Of a stretch of 64,000 nucleotides of DNA, positions 44,867 to 55,517 are shown piece by piece (the first letter of the stretch is position 1; every line of letters begins with the position of its first letter). Source of the DNA: an uncultured Paludibaculum sp. GTDB taxonomy: Bacteria; Acidobacteriota; Terriglobia; Bryobacterales; Bryobacteraceae. Below the pieces are notes generated by a model that saw nothing but the letters and a program-made list of their open reading frames with translations, was not told where the DNA came from and searched no databases. The position numbers and the translations under genes are program-made. The stretch is from contig NZ_OY762267.1 of the NCBI RefSeq assembly GCF_963665245.1, positions 3,940,001 to 4,004,000 on the forward strand, in the 5' to 3' direction.

Positions 44867-44881
44867 CAGAAAAGAAAGCAA
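44867..44881 (-). promoter_or_regulatory. Second copy of the putative DeoR-type operator
   Basis: The minus strand reads TTGCTTTCTTTTCTG, identical to the element before the TonB receptor gene except for one missing G. It lies 17 bp upstream of the BNR gene start, inside the divergent region shared with the PfkB gene. Function inferred. Confidence 0.4.
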
Positions 44882-44905
44882 ACACAAGTATTCGTTTGAC
44901 GCGCT

Positions 44906-44915
44906 ACCAATTGGT
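44906..44915. promoter_or_regulatory. 10-bp palindrome ACCAATTGGT
   Basis: A perfect palindrome that begins four bases after the sequence TTGACG (44896-44901), in the divergent region between the BNR and PfkB genes. It could be an operator half of the PfkB control region. Short palindromes also arise by chance. Confidence 0.25.
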
Positions 44916-45098
44916 TGTTTCCGGCCTCGGCGTGGATTTGACCAGCGCGGTGGAGTGCGGCGACAATGGCATGGCCGTGCTCGCCGTTGTGACTGGTCGC
45001 TCCACGAGGGCCTGAAGCCCAACGCGCCTTCGGCCAACGGCGTCATTTCGCGCGCGGTGAACGAGTTCACCATCTATCGCCGAGGAGGAGTCGCAAGC

Positions 45099-46028
45099 AT
45101 GAGTAGGATCGTGGTTCTGGGGGAGTTGAACCCGGACCTCGTCCTGTCCAACTACAGCGCCTTCCCTGAACCTGGCAAGGAGACAGTGGTGGAGGATTGC
45201 ACTCTCACGATGGGGAGCGGCGCCGCCATCTGCGCGATGGCCTTGGCCAAGCTCGGCAACGAGGTGCGCTTCGTGTCTCAGGTGGGTGCCGACTTCTATG
45301 GGGACTTCTGCCTGGACATCCTGCGGGCGTCCGGCATCGATGTCACGTACGTCGAGCGCACCGCGGCGACCAAGACGGGCCTCACCGTCTCCGTTTCATC
45401 CAGCCGGGACCGTGCGCTGATCACTTTCATGGGTGCGATCGCGACGTTCGATGCCGGCCTTGTCACACCTGAAGTGTTTGAAGGCTTTCAGCATCTGCAC
45501 ACCTCGTCCTACTTCCTCCAGCCAAGGTTGCGCCCTCGCGTCGCCGGCGTGCTGCGCTTGGCCTCGGCACGGGGGCTCACCACGTCGCTCGACCCGGGCT
45601 TCGATCCAGCGGAGACCTGGGAACCCGACCTGCTGCGTACCCTTAAAGAGGTGGATGTCTTCTTCCCGAACGAGGTCGAATTGCAGCGCCTCACCCGGGA
45701 AGCAAACACCGAAGTTGCCGTCCGCCGCATCTGTAACGGCCGTACTTTGACCGTGGTCAAGTTGGGCGCGAACGGCTGCCTTACGGTGGCCGGCAGCGGC
45801 ACATTGCGGCAGAATCCGTTTCCCATTCAGCCTGTTGACACCACTGGTGCCGGCGACACCTTCAATGCCGGATTCCTGGAGAAGTGGCTCAAGCGGGCAC
45901 CCATCGAGCAATGTCTGCTCTGGGGCGCGGCGTGCGGCGCGATGTCGACGCTCAAATCCGGGGGCACTGAGAGTCAGCCAACAGGGACGGAGGTACAGGC
46001 GTTTCTGGACCAGGTATGGCGCGGGTGA
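45099..46028 (+). CDS. PfkB family carbohydrate kinase
   Basis: A 309-residue ribokinase-fold sugar kinase. The N-terminal region reads 'VVLGELNPDLVLSNYSAFPEPG' with the glycine-rich 'TMGSGAAICAMALAKLG'. The ATP-site signature is 'DTTGAGDTFNAGFLE' with the catalytic Asp in GAGD. The ATG at 45099 follows GAGGAGGA; the frame is open upstream, but that stretch lacks family sequence. It is divergent from the BNR gene. In this locus it would phosphorylate the imported monosaccharide, whose phosphate could be the DeoR effector. Confidence 0.93.
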   Translation: MSRIVVLGELNPDLVLSNYSAFPEPGKETVVEDCTLTMGSGAAICAMALAKLGNEVRFVSQVGADFYGDFCLDILRASGIDVTYVERTAATKTGLTVSVSSSRDRALITFMGAIATFDAGLVTPEVFEGFQHLHTSSYFLQPRLRPRVAGVLRLASARGLTTSLDPGFDPAETWEPDLLRTLKEVDVFFPNEVELQRLTREANTEVAVRRICNGRTLTVVKLGANGCLTVAGSGTLRQNPFPIQPVDTTGAGDTFNAGFLEKWLKRAPIEQCLLWGAACGAMSTLKSGGTESQPTGTEVQAFLDQVWRG

Positions 46029-46057
46029 CCAGCCGGCCCTTCGTCGTGTTCAAACGA

Positions 46058-46099
46058 GAACGCCGGCACAAACCTCGTTGGAGGCTTGTGCCGGCGTTC
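46058..46099. terminator. 19-bp hairpin, bidirectional terminator
   Basis: Left arm 46058-46076 and right arm 46081-46099 pair over 19 bp with a single mismatch, closing a GTTG loop. It lies between the convergent PfkB kinase and DEAD-box helicase genes, 30 bp from one stop and 21 bp from the other. No long T-run is present, but the stem is by far the longest in the window. Confidence 0.8.
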
Positions 46100-46119
46100 C
46101 GGATTCGCTGAGTTGATGC

Positions 46120-47373
<1,254 letters not shown>

Positions 47374-47675
47374 TCAGACTATGTGGGAAGGAAATCGGCA
47401 GGTTCCGGCTAGCGGAGAAAAACAGGGGGGTGCAGATTAACTTCTACTCGAGGTTAAGTATAGCACGTTCCAGCGTACAAACTCAGATGGCCAGAGCCGG
47501 GCACGGCGTGACAGGGGGTCCAGTCCGCACGGCGTCCTCCGGCCTGGCCAATCGGAACGAGCCAAAGACGGCACTCACGATCATTGGTGAGAGGTCTTTT
47601 TTTACGGCCCGCACCTGTCTAGACGATAGCGCGAGCCCCGTGGTTACGCGGGTTAAGTATTGTGAAATCAGGCAA
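47374..47675. other. 302-bp intergenic region upstream of the helicase
   Basis: No gene is seen. On the minus strand TATACT (47462-47457) is a good -10 candidate for the helicase, without a clear -35. The 10-mer GGTTAAGTAT occurs twice (47452-47461 and 47651-47660). A short plus-strand hairpin (CTCAC...GTGAG, near 47576-47592) is followed by a seven-T run (47598-47604), terminator-like but with no plus-strand gene to end. Confidence 0.5.
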
Positions 47676-48889
47676 TCAAAGTGGAAAGCGAATGATTACT
47701 TCCAGGCCCGGGTTCGCGTTGCGTGCAACGATGTCGCCGTGATGCAGACGGACCGCCCTCTGCGCAATGGCGAGCCCCAGGCCGACACCACCGGAATCGC
47801 GCGAGCGGTGCACCTCCACGCGAAAGAACGGGCGGAACAGATCTTCGAGTGTAGCCTCGGGGACACCGGGGCCGTAGTCCCGGATGCGCACCACGGCATG
47901 TCCGTTCTCGACGGCGGCGCTGAGTGCAGTCTGATCCCCGGCCGGAGCATAGCGCTGAGCATTCTGGAGCACATTCTCAATGGCGCGCCGCAACAGGGCG
48001 GGGCGGCCATGGCAGGTCATGCCGGGCTGAATCTCCAGCTTGAGGTCGTAGCTCGCGGCGATCTCGGCCAGGAGATTGGAGAGATCGAAGGGCTCGCGGG
48101 CATGGGCGGCGGGGTCGCCTTCGGCACGGGTCATCTCCGTCAGTTCTCCGATGAGAGCGGACATGCGAGCGATCTCCTGCTTTGACTGGTCGGGGCGTCC
48201 GAGCTGCACGGCCAATGAGAGCCGCGACAGGGGCGTTCGTAACTCGTGCGACACATCCTGGAGCAGACGGCGCTCCGCCGTGAGCAGCGTTTCGATGCGG
48301 TCCGCCATGGCGTCGAAGTCGCGGGCGAGGTCACCGAGTTCGTCGCGGCGCGTGGAGCGGGCGCGCATGCTGAGATCGCCGTCGCCGAAGTGTCGCACCG
48401 TTTCCCGCAAGGCTCGCAGCGGCTGACCAAAGTGGCGGGCGAAGGCCCACGCCATGAGCGCGACCAGCAGCGCGATCCAGAAGTAGTACGGCAGGAACGA
48501 CATGAGATCGGGCCGCGGCATCAGGCTGGCCAGTATCGTGTACCGCTTGTCCTTGGTGCTGTGCACGATCATGCCCATGCCGGGGCCGGCGCGGGCAACC
48601 TCGGCGGAAAGATCCTTGCCGGTGAGCAGGTCGTGGCCAGTTGCATCCAGCAGGTAGTGTGATCCAGGGAACAGGCTGTCGACGCGATGCATGTAGCGTG
48701 CGAGCTCAGGCTTGCCGCCGCGCTCATAGGCGTCGACGGCCGACTCAAGCTGCAGCCGGTGCGTGGAACGGAACATGCGCCCAGGCTCGAAGACGCGCGG
48801 GGTGAAGTAGCGGTTGGTGATGAAGAAGGCGAACAGCGACACGACCAGGGTGGCGAGGAACCACAATGTGAGCTTGGCGAAGATGGATC

Positions 48890-48893
<4 letters not shown>
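47676..48893 (-). CDS. Sensor histidine kinase (CpxA-like)
   Basis: A 405-residue membrane kinase. TM1 is at about 8-26 and TM2 at about 133-152, with a periplasmic sensor of about 105 residues between them. HAMP lies at about 152-205 ('LGDLARDFDAMADRI'). The DHp box has H216 in 'DVSHELRTPLSRL'. HATPase boxes follow: 'ENVLQNAQRYAP', 'RDYGPGVPE', 'PFFRVE' and 'GGVGLGLAIAQRAVRLHHG'. All kinase residues expected are present. Its start overlaps the response-regulator stop by 4 bp. The signal is unknown; the FG-GAP exoprotein encoded in the same unit may be part of it. Confidence 0.95.
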
Positions 48894-49596
<703 letters not shown>

Positions 49597-49600
<4 letters not shown>

Positions 49601-51627
49601 CGGGCATCCTTCCAGCCGGGCAGTGAGACCGTTGTCCTATAGTTGGACTCGTTGAAGTCCGGATTGCGTTTCGGATTGTAGATGCGCGGGCCAGGGAAGG
49701 GCCGGTCCTGTGTATAGATCCAGATGCCGGATTGATCCCACAGCAGAATCTCGTCGCGGGCGTCGCCGGTGAGGTCGGCCACCATGGCAGCCAGGTCGGG
49801 ATGCCCGTCGTCGGGAAAGACGACCATGCGGCGGAGCCGACCGTCAATCAGGCCCCCTTCGCGAACGTTGCCGGAAAGCAGCGCGAACTCCTGGCCGTCG
49901 CCACGCCAATTCACGGGCAACAGCGGGCTGCCCGAGTGGATGGGCTCCTCCTGCGCCAGAATGTTCCCCTGCGCGTCGAACAGGGTGATGATGCCAGGGT
50001 TGCGCCAATAGTTGATGGTCATCAGTTGCAGGCCGGGCACATCGGCGCGGTATTTGGCGATGCTCGGGCTCTGGGCATGCCCGATGAGCAGATGCTTGAC
50101 AATGCGGCCCTCGCGATCGAAGAGGATGAATCCCTCATCACTGCCACAGGCATAGACCATCGGCTGGGCACCGGCATCCCCCGAGAAGTTGCCCATGGCA
50201 ATTCCGTCGGCGTGGTCTTTCAATTCGCTGTCGCGCGACCACATCTTGCGGCCATCGTGAGACCACAGGCTGTAGCCAAGCACGAACTCCTCCTTCCCAT
50301 CGCCATCGGCATCGTAGGCGTAGGGGTAGTGGCCGGTTTGGCCGCCACCGGTCCAGAGCAGCTTCAGCTCGTTGTCATAGATCCAGAAGTGCGCGTACCG
50401 GTCTTTCACCAGGATCTCCTGGGGCGATTTGCGGCCGGAGAGATTCAGGAAAGCGATAGCGTCGCCGGAGTTCAGCTCGTAAGGCCTCTCCTTGATGTCG
50501 TCACTCATCGGCGGCATCCAGACGGAGCGTTTCTGCCGGCCTGTGCGGCCATCCAGAATCTGTAGTTGAAAGTCGCGTATCAGGACGACTTCGCTGTGCC
50601 CATCGCCGTCGATGTCGTGGATCTGGAAGGGCGTGTCGTTGGTAAGGAGGCCATTGCGAGGATCCGGCCGGCCCTGCTGCCAAAGCACCTTGCCGTCCAG
50701 GGTGATGGCCGTGAGGCACGAGAGGTGATCGAAGGCATCACCGCGGACTCTCGGGATGTTCTGCCCGATGAGGATGTCCGTCTGGCCATCGCCATCCAGG
50801 TCGCCCAGGCGGATGTTGCGGCCGGCGCCGAACAGGGGGGTGTCGATCTTCTTCCAGAGCTTCGGTTTCGGATTGTCCGCCTGGAGGAGGGCCAAACCCT
50901 GGTTGCGCCTGTCGATCTCGGCGCGAAGGGATTTGATTTCCGTATCGGCGGCTGTGGCGGCAAAGTCAGTGAAGCGAGCCGGACGGTTGGCGGTAATGCC
51001 CGCCTTGCCGTGGAGGATCTCCGAATCGTCGGCTTCGAGCACGAGCTGGCCGTCGATGTAGGCGCGGATGTGCGCTCCGCTGCTCTCCACCTTCAACGAA
51101 TAGTATCGTCGGGTGTCGTATTTGAATGGGGCCGAGCCCAAGTCGCGCCAATCGGCCGTACGCAATTTCTGATCGAGCGGCAGGCGCAGGCGGAGAACAG
51201 CCTTGTCGCCATCGCGCAGACCGAACAGATAGTAGTGACGGTTGGTGTGATAGCGGAAGACGATACCGGCGACGTCGCCGAAGGCGAGCGGTTTCACACG
51301 GGCTTCAACGGTGTAGTTCTTCCATTCCGGCTCACCCGTCACCAGCATGGCGTTGAACCAGTCCGGGCGGTCTGTCAACCCCTGCTGTTCGATGTAGGAC
51401 TTGCCGTTCTCGTCGCTGACGATCCAGGCATCCTGGTGCACGATGGGGTTGAACCACGGCTCCAGCGGAACGCCCCGGTGGGGCAGGTAGTGATACTCCT
51501 GGATGGCTCCGTTAAGCTGACCGACCGGTTGGGAGAGCCAGCCGGGCGGGAAGCGCGAGAAGTCGTCGCGGATCAGATCGCCGCCCAGCAGCGGAAGGCA
51601 GAGCGCGAACAAAACAGGAGTGCGCAT
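49597..51627 (-). CDS. Exported LamG/FG-GAP protein, possibly lyase-like
   Basis: A 676-residue secreted protein (leader MRTPVLFALCLPLLGG). Residues about 18-235 form a concanavalin-like sandwich ('WKNYTVEARVKPLAFGDVAG', 'YYSLKVESSGAHIRAYIDG'), similar to DUF1080/LamG domains. From about 265, FG-GAP/VCBS-like repeats with calcium-type loops follow ('LGDLDGDGQTDILI', 'HDIDGDGHSEVVLI', 'YDADGDGKEEFVLG'). The ending 'YNPKRNPDFNESNYRTTVSLPGW' recalls rhamnogalacturonan lyase C-termini (PL11), so polysaccharide binding or cleavage is possible. Its stop overlaps the response-regulator start (ATGA, 49597-49600), an unexpected partner for such a protein. Confidence 0.8.
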
Positions 51628-51677
51628 GCGCGCCCATTTTACAGGGCCCGGGCGGAGAGTTGTAGCCGGGTGGTGAG

Positions 51678-52664
51678 TTATTCGCCGCCGCTGACAGCCA
51701 GCCCGACAGGTACGAAGAAGACCTTCTGGGCAGCGGTGTCGAGCACCTGAGCGGGCTGTTCGCCGGCAACGCCGTTGCGCAGCAGGAACAGGGAACTGGA
51801 GCCCATGCGATCGAGACCCTTAGGGACGAAGTCGAGGTCGAGGGCACCCTTCAAGGTGTTGGACTTGAGGTCGTAGGCCAGAATCTGGCGCGACTCGGCG
51901 TTGGCGACGTAGAGCAGCTTACCGTCCTGGGACAGGGCGACACCGACGGGATCGGCCACACCGCTGCCCGAAGAGGCGACGGTGGCGAGATTCGGATTCT
52001 GACTCCAGTTGGTGACGCGGGTGACGGTGCTGAGACCACGATCGGCGACGTATAGCGAGTTACCGGTCAGCAGCAGCGCACCAGCCCCGGTGAGCGGCAT
52101 CAACATGCGAGGTTCGGCGCCTGGCGTGAGGAGATAGAGGGTGCCGGAGGATTCGCCCTGCGTGGAAGCGAAGGCGAAGGCCGCATCTTTGTCGACTGCG
52201 ATGGCGACGATGCGTTCCGTGATACCAGTGAGGCTGACCGTGCCGGTGAGCTTGGGTTCGGAAGCGAGCCCCGACCACAGATCAAGCGCCGAGGCGTCTT
52301 CGTTGACCAGGGCCACGGACTCGGCGCCGTCGCTCCAGGCCACGCGGGACGGGAGGGACTCAGACTTGGCGAATTCCCGCCAAACCGGAGCGCCGCCGTC
52401 GAGGCGCCGGACGAGATAGAGCGTCTGATCCTTGGCGACCAGGGCGTTGCGGCCATCGGGCGCGGTGGACGCGAAGTCGAAAGAGCTCACGAGAGGGGTG
52501 CCGGCGTAGGCCGAACCGGGCATTCCGATGATGGGCCGCACCGAGCGCGACTGCTCATCGATCAGCAGCCCGGAAACCGGACCGCTGAGGGCAGATCCTT
52601 GCGCTGCGGCGGATACCGCGGCCAGAGCCAAACAAAGAACAGCGTGTGTGGCTATTTTCAACAT
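51678..52664 (-). CDS. Exported NHL/YVTN-like beta-propeller protein
   Basis: A 328-residue protein. The ATG at 52664 has GGAGG upstream and opens a signal peptide (MLKIATHAVLCLALAAVSAAAQG). The remainder consists of about six beta-blades with unit ends such as 'GVALSQDGKLLYVANAESRQI' and 'LLLTGNSLYVADRG', typical of NHL/YVTN propellers used for binding. Catalytic residues are not expected. It may belong to the same minus-strand unit as the FG-GAP protein, 50 bp downstream. The binding target is unknown. Confidence 0.82.
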   Translation of the reverse strand: MLKIATHAVLCLALAAVSAAAQGSALSGPVSGLLIDEQSRSVRPIIGMPGSAYAGTPLVSSFDFASTAPDGRNALVAKDQTLYLVRRLDGGAPVWREFAKSESLPSRVAWSDGAESVALVNEDASALDLWSGLASEPKLTGTVSLTGITERIVAIAVDKDAAFAFASTQGESSGTLYLLTPGAEPRMLMPLTGAGALLLTGNSLYVADRGLSTVTRVTNWSQNPNLATVASSGSGVADPVGVALSQDGKLLYVANAESRQILAYDLKSNTLKGALDLDFVPKGLDRMGSSSLFLLRNGVAGEQPAQVLDTAAQKVFFVPVGLAVSGGE

Positions 52665-53085
52665 AAATCGGCCTCCAGAATGTCCCAGCGGTCTTACTCT
52701 TATAGCAGATTCGGGTTGCGGCCAAAAGGTTGCGCAAACCTTTGGGGTCCGGAGAGCCTGGCATCCCTGACCATTGTCGACTTCGTTTCGGCGACTCGGC
52801 CGGCGCGAACACTCACACCCCACACCACCCGACAATGTACACGAAAGGCCCCATAGTGGTCGAGCCAGTCCGGCGACGGCGCCGGTCTGTGACATGGCCA
52901 GACGGCGGGTGAGGACGCTGAGACCCGCCTTCGGACGGTTCCGGCGTGACGTCATCTGGTCAATTGACGCCGGGTGGGCGGTTCGACGAGCCGTGGCGCT
53001 TCCGCGGCCACAGCGGCGCTGAGCCCCCTGCACGAAATAGGCCGGGCTCGCGAGATTGGCCTGCCTCGTGCACGGAAAAGAGGCC
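52665..53085. other. 421-bp divergent intergenic region with clustered inverted repeats
   Basis: No gene is seen. Inverted repeats crowd the right half. CCGGCG/CGCCGG pairs at 52870-52885. GGCGGGT/ACCCGCC pairs at 52904-52929. CCGGCGT/ACGCCGG pairs at 52941-52973 and encloses the palindrome TGACGTCA (52947-52954). A GTGGCGC/GCGGCCAC pair with a one-base bulge lies near 52993-53012. The left part has AAAGGTT-GCGCA-AACCTTT. Promoters for both flanking genes must be here; I could not identify them. Confidence 0.5.
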
Positions 53086-53862
53086 ATGAGCGACACATAC
53101 AGTGGGGCCGCGCCGGATCGTTCGACGGCCGGCGGGCATATCCGGCACGGTCGGGCAAGGCACGGCGTGCTGGCGCTCCTCGTCGTATCAGGTCTCGGCG
53201 GATGGGCAGCAGCGGCCATGGCGCAAACACCGCCTGTCGTGAAGGCCTACTCGAGGACGCTTCCGGGCACACTGAAGTCGCTTCCGGATCCGTCGTACAC
53301 ACGGCCGACGGCGCAGACGAAGTTCCGCAACTATCTCTTTGACGCGTTTGGCCCTTATCCCCTCGCTGGCGCTGCTCTCACGGCCGGCATCAGCCAGGCA
53401 GGCAATGGCGTTCCGGAGTGGGGGCAAGGGGCCGAAGGATTTGGCAAACGGATGGGCTCCGCTTTCGGGATCGCGGCGGTCAGCACGACCACGCGCTATG
53501 CGCTATCGGCGGCCTTTCATGAGGATGGGTTGTACTACCGCTGCGACTGCACAGGCGCGTTGCCCCGCCTCAAGCACGCGGTGGTGTCGACAGTAACGGC
53601 ACGGCGCGGCACGGACGGCCATCGCGTCTTCTCGCTGCCTGGGCTGGTGGCGCCATACACCGGCGCGGCCACGGCCGTCTATGCTTGGTACCCTGACCGC
53701 TATAGCGCGAAAGACGCGTTCCGTATGGGCAACTACAGCCTGCTGGCGTACGTCGGCGGGAACATCGCCCTGGAGTTTCTGTTTCGCGGACCCAACTCGT
53801 GGCTTTCCCGGCTGCGTCTGAACAACGGGCAAGCGGCGCAGCAGCCGGGATCGGGGCGGTAG
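53086..53862 (+). CDS. Unrecognised exported protein, acidobacterial type
   Basis: A 258-residue protein. The N-terminus is a long basic leader with a hydrophobic core ('GVLALLVVSGLGGWAAAAMAQ'). The mature part has glycine- and aromatic-rich stretches ('NYLFDAFGPYPLAGAALTAG', 'EWGQGAEGFGKRMGSAFG', 'YVGGNIALEFLF') and one CDC pair in 'YYRCDCTGALPRLKHA'. The alternation of hydrophobic segments suggests an envelope protein, perhaps with short amphipathic membrane elements. I do not recognise a family. The ATG at 53086 is preferred to 53056; both share the leader. Confidence 0.65.
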   Translation: MSDTYSGAAPDRSTAGGHIRHGRARHGVLALLVVSGLGGWAAAAMAQTPPVVKAYSRTLPGTLKSLPDPSYTRPTAQTKFRNYLFDAFGPYPLAGAALTAGISQAGNGVPEWGQGAEGFGKRMGSAFGIAAVSTTTRYALSAAFHEDGLYYRCDCTGALPRLKHAVVSTVTARRGTDGHRVFSLPGLVAPYTGAATAVYAWYPDRYSAKDAFRMGNYSLLAYVGGNIALEFLFRGPNSWLSRLRLNNGQAAQQPGSGR

Positions 53863-53890
53863 CCGATGGCAGACGGCGGAAGGTGCTGGG

Positions 53891-54274
53891 CTAGGGCTCC
53901 TTGCAGATCTCAATCGCGTTGCTTTCCGGGTCGAACAATTCGAAGAACTCCGTGCCGCCGCCGGACTGCGTCGGTCCGGGCTGCGCACCTCTTTCCTGGA
54001 GGAATCCACGCGCCTTTTTCAGGTTGGCGCAAAAGATGAGAGCGCGTTCGGTGGCAGGTTGGCCGCCTGCCCTCTGCACCTCCCGACGGTCCCTGAGCAG
54101 AATGGTTGGAGCGTCATGGCCGGGCAGGCGGAGTGCGACGTCCAACGGCAAGGGATCATCCCAATCCTGAGGCACAGGACATTCCTTGCAGTCGAACGAC
54201 AAGATCCACCATCGCTTTTGCGCGGCCAGATCCGAGCACGGGATCCACACAAATTCGGTCCAGAAAAGAGGCAT
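53891..54274 (-). CDS. VOC (glyoxalase/bleomycin-resistance) family protein
   Basis: A 127-residue single VOC domain. The end 'TEFFELFDPESNAIEICKEP' is the hallmark metal-ligand strand of the fold, and 'KKARGFLQERG' the preceding helix. Such proteins bind a metal and a small ligand, acting in detoxification, isomerisation or resistance. It is convergent with the unrecognised exported protein and stands alone. The substrate is not predictable. Confidence 0.82.
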   Translation of the reverse strand: MPLFWTEFVWIPCSDLAAQKRWWILSFDCKECPVPQDWDDPLPLDVALRLPGHDAPTILLRDRREVQRAGGQPATERALIFCANLKKARGFLQERGAQPGPTQSGGGTEFFELFDPESNAIEICKEP

Positions 54275-54722
54275 GGCGTCAATCCGTAACGACTCGTTCG
54301 ACTCCCTATCCTACAGGGACAACGCAACGGGGGCCAATTGCGAGGCCATGGCTTCTCCAGATTCCCCGAGGAAGGAACCGGACCGGCGATAGGCTGCAAC
54401 GGAAGTCGGATGCTGGCGCCACCCGGTTCCTGTTGACCCTCCCCTTTCGTCCCCAGCAACTCATCCATGTGTGAGTCGCCTGGCCGGGTCAGTTGCAATG
54501 TCCGACTTGCGGGATCCGCGCCTGGTTCCATGTCCGTCGGCTCGACGGAGTTCATACCTGCGAGCTTCCTGTCTGCCGTGCGTGCTCTGCAACGTGGCTG
54601 TTTGCACACAGGAGTCACAGCCCGCCGTGTGCCGGAACCGCGGGAGCGGAAGGAGTGTCCAACCTGGAGTGCATGGCTCTTGGTTTCTCCCCGCCGCTGC
54701 TTGGAAAGGCCACCTGATCACG
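54275..54722. other. 448-bp region without a convincing gene
   Basis: Several short open frames exist in different phases, but their translations are rich in Arg/Pro/Ser and show no domain. The frame leading into the next gene is also open here without homology. No hairpin or repeat of note was found. Confidence 0.5.
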
Positions 54723-55415
54723 TTGTCAGTGCTGCTGGTTGGAGTCGCTGGTACGCGCGCGGCAAGCGCCTGCGATTGCCCCGTTCCGCCACCACCCTGT
54801 CAGGCGTACTGGCGCTCCCCCATGATCTTCTTGGGGACGGTAACGAGTGTTCTGGCAACTCGCGATGGCCGGGTCGCGCGCGTGCGAATGCGTGTCGACC
54901 GGGCATACAAGGGTGTTTCCGAAGCATCGCTGGTCCTCGTCGATAGCGGAATATGCGACGGCCCGGATCTGCACCTGGGCCGACAGTACCTGATGTACAC
55001 CGAGCGCAGGGCCGATCGCGCTATTCCATCCAGAGGTTGTACACGGAGCAGACCCGTGGAGAGCGCGCGAGACGATCTCAGGTTCCTCAACGGTCTTGCA
55101 AACGCAGCCCCAACGGCTCTGATTTACGGGCGGATTGCCCTCTCTAATGGGCCAGGCCTCGCTCAACCAGCCGCAGGCGCCATTGTGACGGTTCGCGGCG
55201 CACAATCCACGCTGACAACAACGACAGATGGAGACGGGCGGTATGCGGCCAACGGTCTGAAACCCGGACAATACCAGATCACTGCCGGTCACCCGGGCTA
55301 TCAGATGCCCGGCTTCGGCCAGTGGACCTTCAGGACCGAGGTGGAGCCACGCGGATGCGGGCTGGTCAACGTGGAACTGTGGAGGAGGTTGCCGGTGACC
55401 GTCGCGGAGCACTAG
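54723..55415 (+). CDS. NTR-like plus carboxypeptidase-regulatory-like exported protein
   Basis: About 230 residues from a TTG at 54723, which begins the leader (LSVLLVGVAGTRAASA). No ATG gives a sensible signal peptide, so the start is uncertain; frames further upstream look non-coding. The first domain resembles a TIMP/NTR-like fold: 'CDCPVPPPPCQAYW', 'FLGTVTSV', 'VDRAYKG', 'GRQYLMYTE', 'GCTRSRPVESARDDLRFL'. Its cysteines can pair. The second domain is a carboxypeptidase-regulatory-like sandwich ('AGAIVTVRGAQSTLTTTTDG', 'GLKPGQYQITAGHPGY'). This combination is common in Solibacter relatives. Function unknown, presumably surface binding. Confidence 0.75.
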   Translation: MSVLLVGVAGTRAASACDCPVPPPPCQAYWRSPMIFLGTVTSVLATRDGRVARVRMRVDRAYKGVSEASLVLVDSGICDGPDLHLGRQYLMYTERRADRAIPSRGCTRSRPVESARDDLRFLNGLANAAPTALIYGRIALSNGPGLAQPAAGAIVTVRGAQSTLTTTTDGDGRYAANGLKPGQYQITAGHPGYQMPGFGQWTFRTEVEPRGCGLVNVELWRRLPVTVAEH

Positions 55416-55517
55416 TGGCAGTTGCCCGCGGCTGTGTCGCGAAGGACCGCCGGGCGTGCGGTCTTCAGGGATATCCGCGGCGCCCGCACCGACTTCCTTC
55501 TCCGGGCGTGGGCAAGC

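Noticed and set aside
47430..48185. Plus-strand open frame starting in the helicase upstream region
   Set aside because: Most of it is antisense to the histidine kinase and shows no domain; no ribosome site.
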